Below are positions 52,264 to 60,857 of a DNA stretch of 64,000 nt, piece after piece (position 1 is the first letter of the stretch; every line of letters starts with the position of its first letter). The stretch spans positions 1 to 64,000 of the forward strand of contig NZ_AVFK01000008.1 of the NCBI RefSeq assembly GCF_000936425.1, given 5' to 3'. The translations under genes were made by a program, and so were the position numbers. The notes below the pieces were generated by a model. It ran no database searches. It was not told the origin of the DNA and saw only the letters and a program-made list of their open reading frames with translations. This stretch comes from Skermanella aerolata KACC 11604. GTDB taxonomy: Bacteria; Pseudomonadota; Alphaproteobacteria; Azospirillales; Azospirillaceae.

Positions 52264-52845
52264 TCACATTACATAGCGGACGGCGGCGAAACCACCTAGC
52301 AGGAGCGCAAAGAATGCCGATGCGAGCAGGCCGAGGTGCTTTTCGATGAAGACCCGAATCGGCGGACCGAAATACCAAAGCAGGCCGGCGACCAGGAAGA
52401 AGCGGGCGCCGCGCGATACGACGGAGGCCACCATGAAGACGGCAAGGTCGAGATGCGTCACCCCGCTTGCGATGGTGATCACTTTATAGGGGAACGGCGT
52501 GAACCCGGCCCCGGCGACGATCCAGAAGCCCCACTCGTTATAGAGTGCGGCGAATTCTTCCATCTTCGCGGCATAGCCGTAGAAGTCCATCACCTGCTGG
52601 CCGATGGTATCCCACAGGAAATACCCGATCATGTAGCCGAACAGTCCGCCGACAACGGAGGCCAGCGTGCAGACGGTCGCGATCCGCCAGGCCTTGTCCC
52701 GGCGCGCCAGCACCATCGGCATCATCAAGGCATCGGGCGGTACCGGGAAGATCGAACTCTCGATGAACGAGATAAAGCCCATGGCCCACATGGCATGGCG
52801 ATGACCGGCCAAGCGCATCGTCCAGTCGTAAAGCGGTCTGATCAA
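52264..52845 (-). CDS. DedA/YqaA-family membrane protein
   Basis: 193 residues with about five membrane segments. The pattern FIESSIFPVPPDALMMPMVLARR, then GGLFGYMIGYFLWD and AGFTPFPYKVITIASGV is that of the YqaA subgroup of the DedA/VTT family, implicated in lipid flipping and membrane-potential homeostasis. It starts a minus-strand run (DedA, dsbB, coq7) with 60- and 50-bp gaps; expression with dsbB and coq7 is possible. Confidence 0.92.
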   Translation of the reverse strand: MIRPLYDWTMRLAGHRHAMWAMGFISFIESSIFPVPPDALMMPMVLARRDKAWRIATVCTLASVVGGLFGYMIGYFLWDTIGQQVMDFYGYAAKMEEFAALYNEWGFWIVAGAGFTPFPYKVITIASGVTHLDLAVFMVASVVSRGARFFLVAGLLWYFGPPIRVFIEKHLGLLASAFFALLLGGFAAVRYVM

Positions 52846-53017
52846 GGGAATCTCGTCTGGTTGAGGAAAACCGGCTGCGGAAATCGGTCAGGCTTATGGC
52901 GTGATCTGAATAGGCATCCGTATCTAACAGTGTGCCGCACTGCACGCAATCGTCCCGATTGTACCGGCGCTTGACCCTTACAGGTCAATGCGTGCGAGAT
53001 ATTGCAACGAATTCCGA

Positions 53018-53045
53018 TTGACCCGGGGCCTCCGGTGAGTATGAT
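53018..53045 (+). promoter_or_regulatory. Candidate promoter of tRNA-Leu
   Basis: TTGACC (53018-53023), a 16-bp spacer and the perfect -10 TATGAT-type box at 53040-53045 precede the tRNA by 20 bp. Confidence 0.6.
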
Positions 53046-53065
53046 CCGCGCACTTTCCCCAGGCA

Positions 53066-53152
53066 GCCCCTGTGGCGGAACCGGTAGACGCGGCAGACTC
53101 AAAATCTGTTGTTCGCAAGGACGTGCCAGTTCGAGTCTGGCCGGGGGCACCA
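53066..53152 (+). tRNA. tRNA-Leu (anticodon CAA)
   Basis: An 87-nt class II tRNA with long variable arm and encoded CCA. Acceptor arm GCCCCTG/CGGGGGC (one G:T pair), anticodon loop CTCAAAA on a GCAGA/TCTGT stem, T loop TTCGAGT on CCAG/CTGG. Confidence 0.96.
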
Positions 53153-53547
53153 AAGCTTTCAAAGACCTGGATAGTGACGGTTCCGGGAGAGGTGTCGGGC
53201 TGAAAAGGCTTGGCCTACGACTGCACGCAATCCTTTCAACCAGCGCTCCTGCCATTTTTCACGAGCACGCACCCGTAGGTCGGGCCTCTTCAGCCCGACG
53301 TTTAACGGACCAGACCGGTCATGCTTCAATGTCCCTGGTCTGATGTGGGGTCCCGGTATTCCTCAACTCGCCCGCTTTCAAATCCCCCTACGCCTCCCTC
53401 ATTCAGTGCCGCTGCACACTCGTTGAACTATTGACGGACGGACAATCCGTCGCAGTGGGTCTAAGGTATCATATACAGCCGCCCCCGAAATGATGCATTC
53501 ATATCGTCATCAGCAGGCTAAACATTGAAGCGGCAAAGGGGGATGAA
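53153..53547. other. 395-bp spacer with REP doublet and aldehyde dehydrogenase leader
   Basis: This gene-free stretch holds, in order: a family B REP-like doublet (53192-53299), about 100 bp of unremarkable sequence, a small inverted repeat GACGGA-CAA-TCCGTC (53437-53451), and the leader of the aldehyde dehydrogenase with an AAAGGGGGA ribosome binding site near 53535. I find no clear -24/-12 or -35/-10 promoter, although expression of ExaC-type genes is often sigma-54 dependent. Confidence 0.6.
53192..53299. repeat. REP-like inverted doublet, family B, partly decayed
   Basis: The right arm (53275-53299) is a good family B unit with GTAG head; the left arm (53192-53217) has several changes (AAAAGGCTTGG in place of AGAGGCCCGA-like). 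This is the only copy between genes on the same strand. Confidence 0.65.
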
Positions 53548-55068
<1,521 letters not shown>

Positions 55069-55074
55069 GCCTGA

Positions 55075-55116
55075 CGGTCCCTCGTTTCTGCCGGAAAGGG
55101 CAGAAACGAGGGACCG
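55075..55116 (+). terminator. Strong hairpin after the aldehyde dehydrogenase gene
   Basis: A perfect 18-bp stem (55075-55092 with 55099-55116) closes a 6-nt loop GGAAAG, 6 bp after the stop. No T-run follows, so it may attenuate or protect the upstream mRNA before DUF779. Confidence 0.75.
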
Positions 55117-55163
55117 CCGAGGTCTTCAATGGGCACGGTCTTCACGGGGGAGAATAAGAAACA

Positions 55164-55547
55164 ATGGTGGAACGTGTCACCGTCACGCCGGCCGCCGAGG
55201 CGGTCATCGCGACCCTCAAGTCGATTCACGGAGACCTTGCGTTCCATCAATCGGGTGGCTGCTGTGACGGCAGCGCCCCTATGTGCTTTCCGGCGGGCGA
55301 ATTCCGCACGAGCGCGCAGGACATTCATCTGGGCGAGATTGCCGGCTGTCAGTTCTTCATCGGGGCCGCACAGTTCGAATACTGGTCGCATACCCAGTTG
55401 ATCATCGACGTGGTGCCGGGGCGGGGTTCGGGGTTTTCGCTGGAAGCGCCCGAAGGCGTGCGGTTCCTGACGCGCAGCCGGGTCTTCAGCGACGAGGAGA
55501 TGGCGGAGCTTGTCGCGGCGGGGCCTCCGGCCAACGGCGCGCACTGA
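55164..55547 (+). CDS. DUF779 domain-containing protein
   Basis: 127 residues, soluble. VTPAAEAVIATLKSIHGDLA, then HQSGGCCDGSAPMCF and FIGAAQFEYWSHTQLIIDVV are the DUF779 hallmarks. DUF779 genes commonly accompany AcoD/ExaC aldehyde dehydrogenases; its role is unknown, with a metal or thiol site suggested by SGGCCDG. It is separated from the dehydrogenase by a hairpin and 95 bp, so it may be expressed at a lower level from the same transcript. Confidence 0.9.
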   Translation: MVERVTVTPAAEAVIATLKSIHGDLAFHQSGGCCDGSAPMCFPAGEFRTSAQDIHLGEIAGCQFFIGAAQFEYWSHTQLIIDVVPGRGSGFSLEAPEGVRFLTRSRVFSDEEMAELVAAGPPANGAH

Positions 55548-55654
55548 TCTTCCTTAATGCGCCGGGTTGATCGACCCCGTGCGAGACGCCGGTTGCTTCC
55601 CGGTTTCGGTGGTGCATCTTGTGTGGTGCACAGATCGAAGAATTTCCGGGGACC

Positions 55655-56704
55655 ATGGACAGCATCACACAGAGCCTGCTCGGCGCGGTCGTAGCGCAGG
55701 CTGGATTCCGACGCACGCTTGGCCGCAAAGCGATGGTGGCAGGGGCCTTGCTGGGGGTCGTGCCCGACCTGGACGTGGTGGCAGGGCTGGCCGGTCCATA
55801 CGCCAACTGGCTTTACCATCGCGGCATCACGCATTCGATCTTCTTCGGCCCCGTCGTCGGGCCACTATTCGGATGGGCGCTCTGGCGCTTCTCCCGCTGG
55901 CGCGCGATGCGGAGGGGCGGCACCGGCATGCTGGCCGGACCGGAAGAACTGCGGGCCTGGATCTGGCTGTCGATCCTCGTCCTGTTCACCCATCCCATCA
56001 TCGACGTCTTCACCAGCTACGGCACGCAGTTGCTGGCGCCGTTCTCGCGGCACCGCTTCGCCATCGATGCACTGCCGATCATCGATCCCATCTACAGTCT
56101 CGTGCTGGTGGCGGCGCTGGTCGTAGGTACCTTTGCCCGCCGAAGACCGGGTACCGCGGTCGTATCGGCCGCAGCGGCGCTGCTGTTCATCTATAGCTGG
56201 ACGCTGATGGGATGGGCGATCAACGAGAACATCCGGGCCGAGGCGCGCCAGCAGTTGAAGACGGCCGGCCAGCCGGTCCAGAACATCCTGGCGTATCCGC
56301 AGCTCTTTCAGCCCTGGTTCCGCCGGGTCGTCGCCGAGACGCCGGACAGCATCATGGTCGGTTATTATTCTATCGTGGCCGGCGGAACGATCGACTGGAC
56401 CACCCATCCGGTTCGGCAAGATCCCCTGATCGACAAGGTCGCCGCGACGTGGGAAGCCGGGGTTTTCCGGTGGTTCGCGATGGACAAGCTGTGGTGGCGG
56501 GTCGTCGAGAATGCCGAAGGCGCCGCCGTGGAGGCGTTCGATTACCGCTATGGCATGATGGGCAGCACCGAACTGGGCTTCTGGGGCATCCGTGCCCAAG
56601 TGGACCGGGACGGACAACTGCTGGGTGCGCCCGAGAGATTTCAGCAGCCTCGCTCGGCTTCACGATCCGATTTTAGCGAGTATTGGCGCCGTATTTGGGG
56701 ATAG
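55655..56704 (+). CDS. Inner-membrane metal-dependent hydrolase (YdjM/DUF457-like)
   Basis: 349 residues. DSITQSLLGAVVAQAGF, the motif VPDLDVVAGLAG, HRGITHS and THPIIDVFTSYGTQLLAPF are the signature of YdjM-like (LexA-regulated in E. coli) proteins, with a metal-binding Asp/His set. About five membrane segments occupy the first ~200 residues, followed by a ~150-residue soluble C-terminal region. ATG 55655 has CCGGGGA upstream; the frame is open to 55619. Substrate unknown. Confidence 0.88.
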   Translation: MDSITQSLLGAVVAQAGFRRTLGRKAMVAGALLGVVPDLDVVAGLAGPYANWLYHRGITHSIFFGPVVGPLFGWALWRFSRWRAMRRGGTGMLAGPEELRAWIWLSILVLFTHPIIDVFTSYGTQLLAPFSRHRFAIDALPIIDPIYSLVLVAALVVGTFARRRPGTAVVSAAAALLFIYSWTLMGWAINENIRAEARQQLKTAGQPVQNILAYPQLFQPWFRRVVAETPDSIMVGYYSIVAGGTIDWTTHPVRQDPLIDKVAATWEAGVFRWFAMDKLWWRVVENAEGAAVEAFDYRYGMMGSTELGFWGIRAQVDRDGQLLGAPERFQQPRSASRSDFSEYWRRIWG

Positions 56705-56730
56705 GCCTTTCGGCATATGAAGGATAATTA

Positions 56731-56770
56731 CAGTATTCACTCATATTGTTTTGCATATGAGTGAATACTG
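56731..56770. terminator. AT-rich perfect hairpin downstream of the membrane hydrolase
   Basis: Arms 56731-56746 and 56755-56770 are perfect 16-bp inverted copies around TGTTTTGC. The sequence is unusually AT-rich for this chromosome. It lies 27 bp after the hydrolase stop and 115 bp before the chemoreceptor start; terminator or regulator binding site. Confidence 0.55.
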
Positions 56771-56885
56771 CTAATTTCGGCCTTCGAGACGACCAAAGAG
56801 CTATCGGATTCTCCCAGATACGTAAAATTTTATTAATAACCCTGATCAATGATGCAAGGAGTTCGAAACGCCGGGGAAAGCGGTT

Positions 56886-58364
56886 ATGTTCAAGAAGTTC
56901 AGCAAAAACACCGTGGATATAAGTAAAACTACGGGTCTGGACGCTTTGCGCGCCAATGTGATGATTGCCGACAGTGAGCTCAACATCACCTACATGAATC
57001 CTGCCGCCGTCAACCTTATGCGGGATGCAGAAGACGAGCTTAAGGCTGAACTTCCTCGCTTCAGCGTCGCCAAGCTTATCGGTAGCAACATCGACATCTT
57101 CCACAAGAACCCCGGCCATCAGCGCAAGATGCTGGCGGCGCTGGACAAGCCGCACAGCGCCACGATCCGCGTCGGCAAGCGCGTCTTCGATCTGCTGGTC
57201 AGCCCGCTCTTCGACAAGGGGCAAAGGATCGGCTTCGTCGTGGAATGGTCCGATGCCAAGGAACGACTTCTGAACCTCGACTACGCGATGCAGCTTACCG
57301 CCGTCAACCGGTCGCAGGCCGTGATCGAGTTTTCGGTAGACGGTCAGATCGTCAATGCCAACGAGAACTTCCTCAAGGCGATGGGATACCGCCTGGACGA
57401 GATCAAGGGCAAGCATCACGGCATGTTCGTCGAGCCCGGCCAACGCGACAGCCGGGACTACACGGCGTTCTGGGACAGGCTTCGGGCCGGAGAATTTCAG
57501 GCCGGGCAGTATAAGCGGATCGGCAAGGGCGGCAAGTCGATCTGGATCGAAGGAGCCTACAACCCCATCCTCGATCAGAATGGCAAGGTCGTGAAGGTCG
57601 TCAAGTTCGCGACGGACATCACGGCCCAGGTGGAACTCCTGGCGAACTTGAAGACCCTGATCGATACCAATTTCGGCGAGATCGACGGCGCGATCGAACG
57701 GTCGACCTCGGAGGCGCGCTCCGCGTCGCTGGCGGCGGACGAGACCTCGACCAACGTTCAGATGGTCGCGGCCAGTGCCGAGGAACTGGCGGCATCGATC
57801 AACGAAATCTCGCAGAACATGGCGAAGTCGCGCTCCGCCACCGACAATGCCTTCGACCGGGCGGTGGCGGCCGGGCAGAGCACGGAGAAGCTGACCAATG
57901 CCGCCCAGGCGATGAACGGCATCGTCGGCTTGATCCAGAACATCGCCGGCCAGATCAACCTGCTGGCGCTGAACGCCACGATCGAGGCGGCACGTGCCGG
58001 CGAGGCCGGGAAGGGTTTCGCCGTCGTGGCGAGCGAAGTCAAGAACCTTGCCAACCAGGCGGCCCGGGCGACCGAGCAGATCTCGCGGGAGATCGACGGC
58101 GTGCAGTCGACCTCGGGCGAGGTAGTAACCGCGCTCGACACCATCCGGGACGCCATCGGCAGCGTCCGCGACCATGTCACCGTGACGGCGGCCGCCGTCG
58201 AGGAGCAGAGTTCCGTCACCATGAGCATGTCGTCGAACATGCAAAGCGCATCGGCGGCCGTTTCGACGGTATCCTCGAATGTCGGGGAGATTTCCTCCGC
58301 CGTGCATCAGGCGGCGCTGGCGATCACCAAGACCAAGGATGCGGCAAAGGTGCTTGTCCGCTGA
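56886..58364 (+). CDS. Cytoplasmic chemoreceptor with two PAS domains
   Basis: 492 residues, no membrane segment. Two PAS domains (about 13-120 and 135-255) precede an MCP signalling domain with the highly conserved tip [20 protein letters not shown] and [16 protein letters not shown]. The first PAS has no clear heme-His or FAD motif; the second ends with [14 protein letters not shown], typical of energy or redox PAS sensors. It should act through CheA/CheW on chemotaxis or another Che-like pathway. It converges with a second MCP-type gene (23 bp gap). Confidence 0.93.
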   Translation: MFKKFSKNTVDISKTTGLDALRANVMIADSELNITYMNPAAVNLMRDAEDELKAELPRFSVAKLIGSNIDIFHKNPGHQRKMLAALDKPHSATIRVGKRVFDLLVSPLFDKGQRIGFVVEWSDAKERLLNLDYAMQLTAVNRSQAVIEFSVDGQIVNANENFLKAMGYRLDEIKGKHHGMFVEPGQRDSRDYTAFWDRLRAGEFQAGQYKRIGKGGKSIWIEGAYNPILDQNGKVVKVVKFATDITAQVELLANLKTLIDTNFGEIDGAIERSTSEARSASLAADETSTNVQMVAASAEELAASINEISQNMAKSRSATDNAFDRAVAAGQSTEKLTNAAQAMNGIVGLIQNIAGQINLLALNATIEAARAGEAGKGFAVVASEVKNLANQAARATEQISREIDGVQSTSGEVVTALDTIRDAIGSVRDHVTVTAAAVEEQSSVTMSMSSNMQSASAAVSTVSSNVGEISSAVHQAALAITKTKDAAKVLVR

Positions 58365-58387
58365 GGCGGAGAGGCATCGATGCCCGT

Positions 58388-59557
58388 TCAGAAAAGCTCG
58401 ATGGCATCCTGATCGGGATCGGATTGGGCACCGGGCACATCGTCGGTGCCGGTGCGGTCGCCGGGTAGGACATCCAGCGCCCCGATGCCGTCGAGCGCAG
58501 TGCCGCCCATCAGCAGGGCACGAAGGAAGCGCTGGCGGGCGGCACCGACCGGGAGGCCCGCCGCCAGACCGCTCAGCCATTCGGACCGATCGTCCGGCGT
58601 GAAGGCGGGAGCGGCGCCGATGGCGGCCGATGTCGCCGGCCCCAGGTCTTCCAACCCGCTCTTCATTAGCATCATGCCGTCGATGACATGTTCGAAGTGC
58701 TGCTTGGCCAGATCCTGGAACTGCAGGCGGGTGACGATCTGGCCGATGTTGCGTGTCATCGTGTCGGACGCGACGACGGCATCGCTCAGTACGGCGGTGA
58801 AGTGCTCCGCCTGGACGATCAGGCCGGACATGGCGCTGTCGATCCGCTCCTTCGCCAGAAGCTGGGGCGACAGATCGGTGTCGGCGATGGTCTGAAGGAT
58901 CTCGTAGCCTCGGACGACGCCGCGCGAAACGGCCCCGACCGAAAGTCTCATCCGCTCGGCCAGGGCCGCGGTCGTGGATGAGAGCTGGCGGACCTCTCCG
59001 GCGACGACGTGGAAGGTGGTTCCGGCGGCGCCGGCGCGGGCGGCTTCGATGCGGGCGTTGAGGGCGAGGAAGTTGGTCTGCTGGTTGATCTCGCCGATCT
59101 CGCCGATGAACTTCTCGACTTCCTGGACATCCTGGACGACGTCGTCCAGCAGATAGACCATCCCCTGGACATCCTGGACGACGTCGTCCAGCAGATAGAC
59201 CATCCGCATCGCCTGTTTCGACAGCGAGACGATGTTGTTGACCATGTCCACCAGGATTTCCTGCATCGCCACCATGACCCGGTCGATCGGGACGCGCTCG
59301 CCGTCCAGTTCGACCACATTGGCGTTGGCGATGATCTCTTGAACCCGCCGGCTCTGCTCGCCGGCCGAATCGGCCAGATCGCGGAACCCGGTGCTGATGT
59401 CCTGGGTGCTGTTCTCGATGCTCCGGCTGGTTTCCTCGATCTCCCGCCGCAGCACGTCGAAGGACCGGCTTTGAACCGTCGAGAAAGCGGCCCACTCGCT
59501 CAACAGCGATGGGTCGCCTGCACGGGCCGATGGAAGATTGATGCCGGCAGATGTCAT
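58388..59557 (-). CDS. Soluble MCP-type signalling protein with internal 14-residue duplication
   Basis: 389 residues without a membrane segment. The MCP hairpin tip is INQQTNFLALNARIEAARAG, and the rest is mostly coiled coil; a C-terminal segment of ~60 residues is acidic and Gly-rich. A 42-bp perfect tandem duplication (59122-59205) doubles the residues GMVYLLDDVVQDVQ in the helix before the tip. A normal MCP needs matched heptads on both arms, so the 14-residue insertion adds exactly two heptads to one arm only. Input signal unknown. Confidence 0.88.
   Translation of the reverse strand: MTSAGINLPSARAGDPSLLSEWAAFSTVQSRSFDVLRREIEETSRSIENSTQDISTGFRDLADSAGEQSRRVQEIIANANVVELDGERVPIDRVMVAMQEILVDMVNNIVSLSKQAMRMVYLLDDVVQDVQGMVYLLDDVVQDVQEVEKFIGEIGEINQQTNFLALNARIEAARAGAAGTTFHVVAGEVRQLSSTTAALAERMRLSVGAVSRGVVRGYEILQTIADTDLSPQLLAKERIDSAMSGLIVQAEHFTAVLSDAVVASDTMTRNIGQIVTRLQFQDLAKQHFEHVIDGMMLMKSGLEDLGPATSAAIGAAPAFTPDDRSEWLSGLAAGLPVGAARQRFLRALLMGGTALDGIGALDVLPGDRTGTDDVPGAQSDPDQDAIELF
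59122..59205. repeat. Perfect 42-bp in-frame tandem duplication
   Basis: Two identical 42-bp copies, 59122-59163 and 59164-59205, inside the MCP-type gene, corresponding to 14 residues each. No base differs, so the event is recent or under selection. Confidence 0.9.
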
Positions 59558-59669
59558 TATTATGCTTTTTGCCTTAAAATTTAAATTCTATGATGAGATT
59601 AGCCGCCGGTCGTAAATGAAGGATGACCAGGGCACGTGTTCAGGCGACAGGTCTCCGGCAGGCCCGCCT

Positions 59670-60857
59670 TCAGGCGAACTGGCCGGCGCAGTAACCGGAC
59701 GACCATGCCCATTGGAAGTTATAGCCGCCGAGCCAGCCGGTCACATCGACCACCTCGCCGATGAAGTAGAGACCCGGCACGGCGCGGGCTTCCATCGTCT
59801 TGGACGACAAGGCGGCGGTATCGACGCCGCCCAGGGTGACTTCGGCTGTACGGTAGCCTTCCGTCCCGGCGGGGGAAATCTCCCAGTGGCGGAGGTCGTG
59901 GGTCAGCGATTGCCATTCCCGCTCCGGCACCCGGTTCGCCGGACGGCCGTCGAAGGATGCGGGCGTGACCTTCAGGGCCAGTCGGCGGGGCAGCAGGTCG
60001 GACAACAGCGTCTTCACTTCCGCCTTGGGACGTTCCGCGACAAGGCCCTTCAGCCGGTCTTCGATCCCGGCTCCCGGCAGCATGTCGATTTCCACCGGCA
60101 TGCCGTCCTTCCAGTACGACGAGATCTGGAGGATGGCCGGGCCGCTGAGGCCCCGATGGGTGAACAGCATCGCCTCGCTGAAGGAGGCGCCGCCGCACCG
60201 GACCTCCGCGTCGAACGCCACGCCCGCCAGATCCTTGAAGTTCCTGGGGTCGGCATCGGCGAAGGTGAAGGGGACGAGCCCGGCCCTGGTCGGCAGCACC
60301 TCGACGCCGAACTGCTTGGCCACCCCATAGCCGAAGCCGGTCGCTCCCATCTTCGGGATCGACAGCCCGCCGGTCGCGATCACGAGGCTTTCGGTGTCGA
60401 AGGCGCCCCCGCTGGTCTCGACCCGGAAGCCGCCGTCCTTCTCGATCCGGCCGACCGTGGTGTCCAGCATCAGGGTGACGCCGGCTTCCTCGCATTCGCG
60501 CAGCAGCATGCCGACGATGTCGCGGGCGCTGTCGTCGCAGAACAACTGCCCCAGCTTCTTTTCATGAAAAGCGATGCCGTGGCGGCGAACCAGCGCGATG
60601 AAGTCGTGCTGGGTGTAGCGCCGGAGGGCGGAGATGCAGAAATGCCTGTTGGCCGAGATGAAGCGGTCGGGAGCGGTGTGCAGGTTGGTGAAGTTGCAGC
60701 GCCCCCCGCCGGAGATCAGGATCTTCTTGCCCGCTTTTTCGGCATGGTCGATCAGCAGCACCCGGCGGCCGCGCCGCCCGGCGGAGATCGCGCACATCAG
60801 TCCGGCGGCTCCGGCTCCGATGACGATGACGTCAGTTTTAGTGGCTGATACGGCCAT
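59670..60857 (-). CDS. YhiN/HI0933-family flavoprotein
   Basis: 395 residues. N-terminal FAD motif VIVIGAGAAGLMCAISAGRRG, then GGGRCNFTN and the C-terminal GLYFIGEVVDVTGWLGGYNF region are the signature of HI0933-like aminoacetone oxidase/NAD(P)-FAD proteins. Physiological substrate unresolved. Its start directly adjoins the hrpB stop (no spacer), so the two are probably coupled. Confidence 0.92.
   Translation of the reverse strand: MAVSATKTDVIVIGAGAAGLMCAISAGRRGRRVLLIDHAEKAGKKILISGGGRCNFTNLHTAPDRFISANRHFCISALRRYTQHDFIALVRRHGIAFHEKKLGQLFCDDSARDIVGMLLRECEEAGVTLMLDTTVGRIEKDGGFRVETSGGAFDTESLVIATGGLSIPKMGATGFGYGVAKQFGVEVLPTRAGLVPFTFADADPRNFKDLAGVAFDAEVRCGGASFSEAMLFTHRGLSGPAILQISSYWKDGMPVEIDMLPGAGIEDRLKGLVAERPKAEVKTLLSDLLPRRLALKVTPASFDGRPANRVPEREWQSLTHDLRHWEISPAGTEGYRTAEVTLGGVDTAALSSKTMEARAVPGLYFIGEVVDVTGWLGGYNFQWAWSSGYCAGQFA

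Noticed and set aside
53418-53472. Sigma-54 promoter for the aldehyde dehydrogenase
   Set aside because: No TGGCAC-N5-TTGC match could be found in the spacer.
56673-59495. 940-residue minus-strand ORF
   Set aside because: It overlaps the antisense of the PAS chemoreceptor and a wrong frame of the MCP-type gene; low complexity and no motif.
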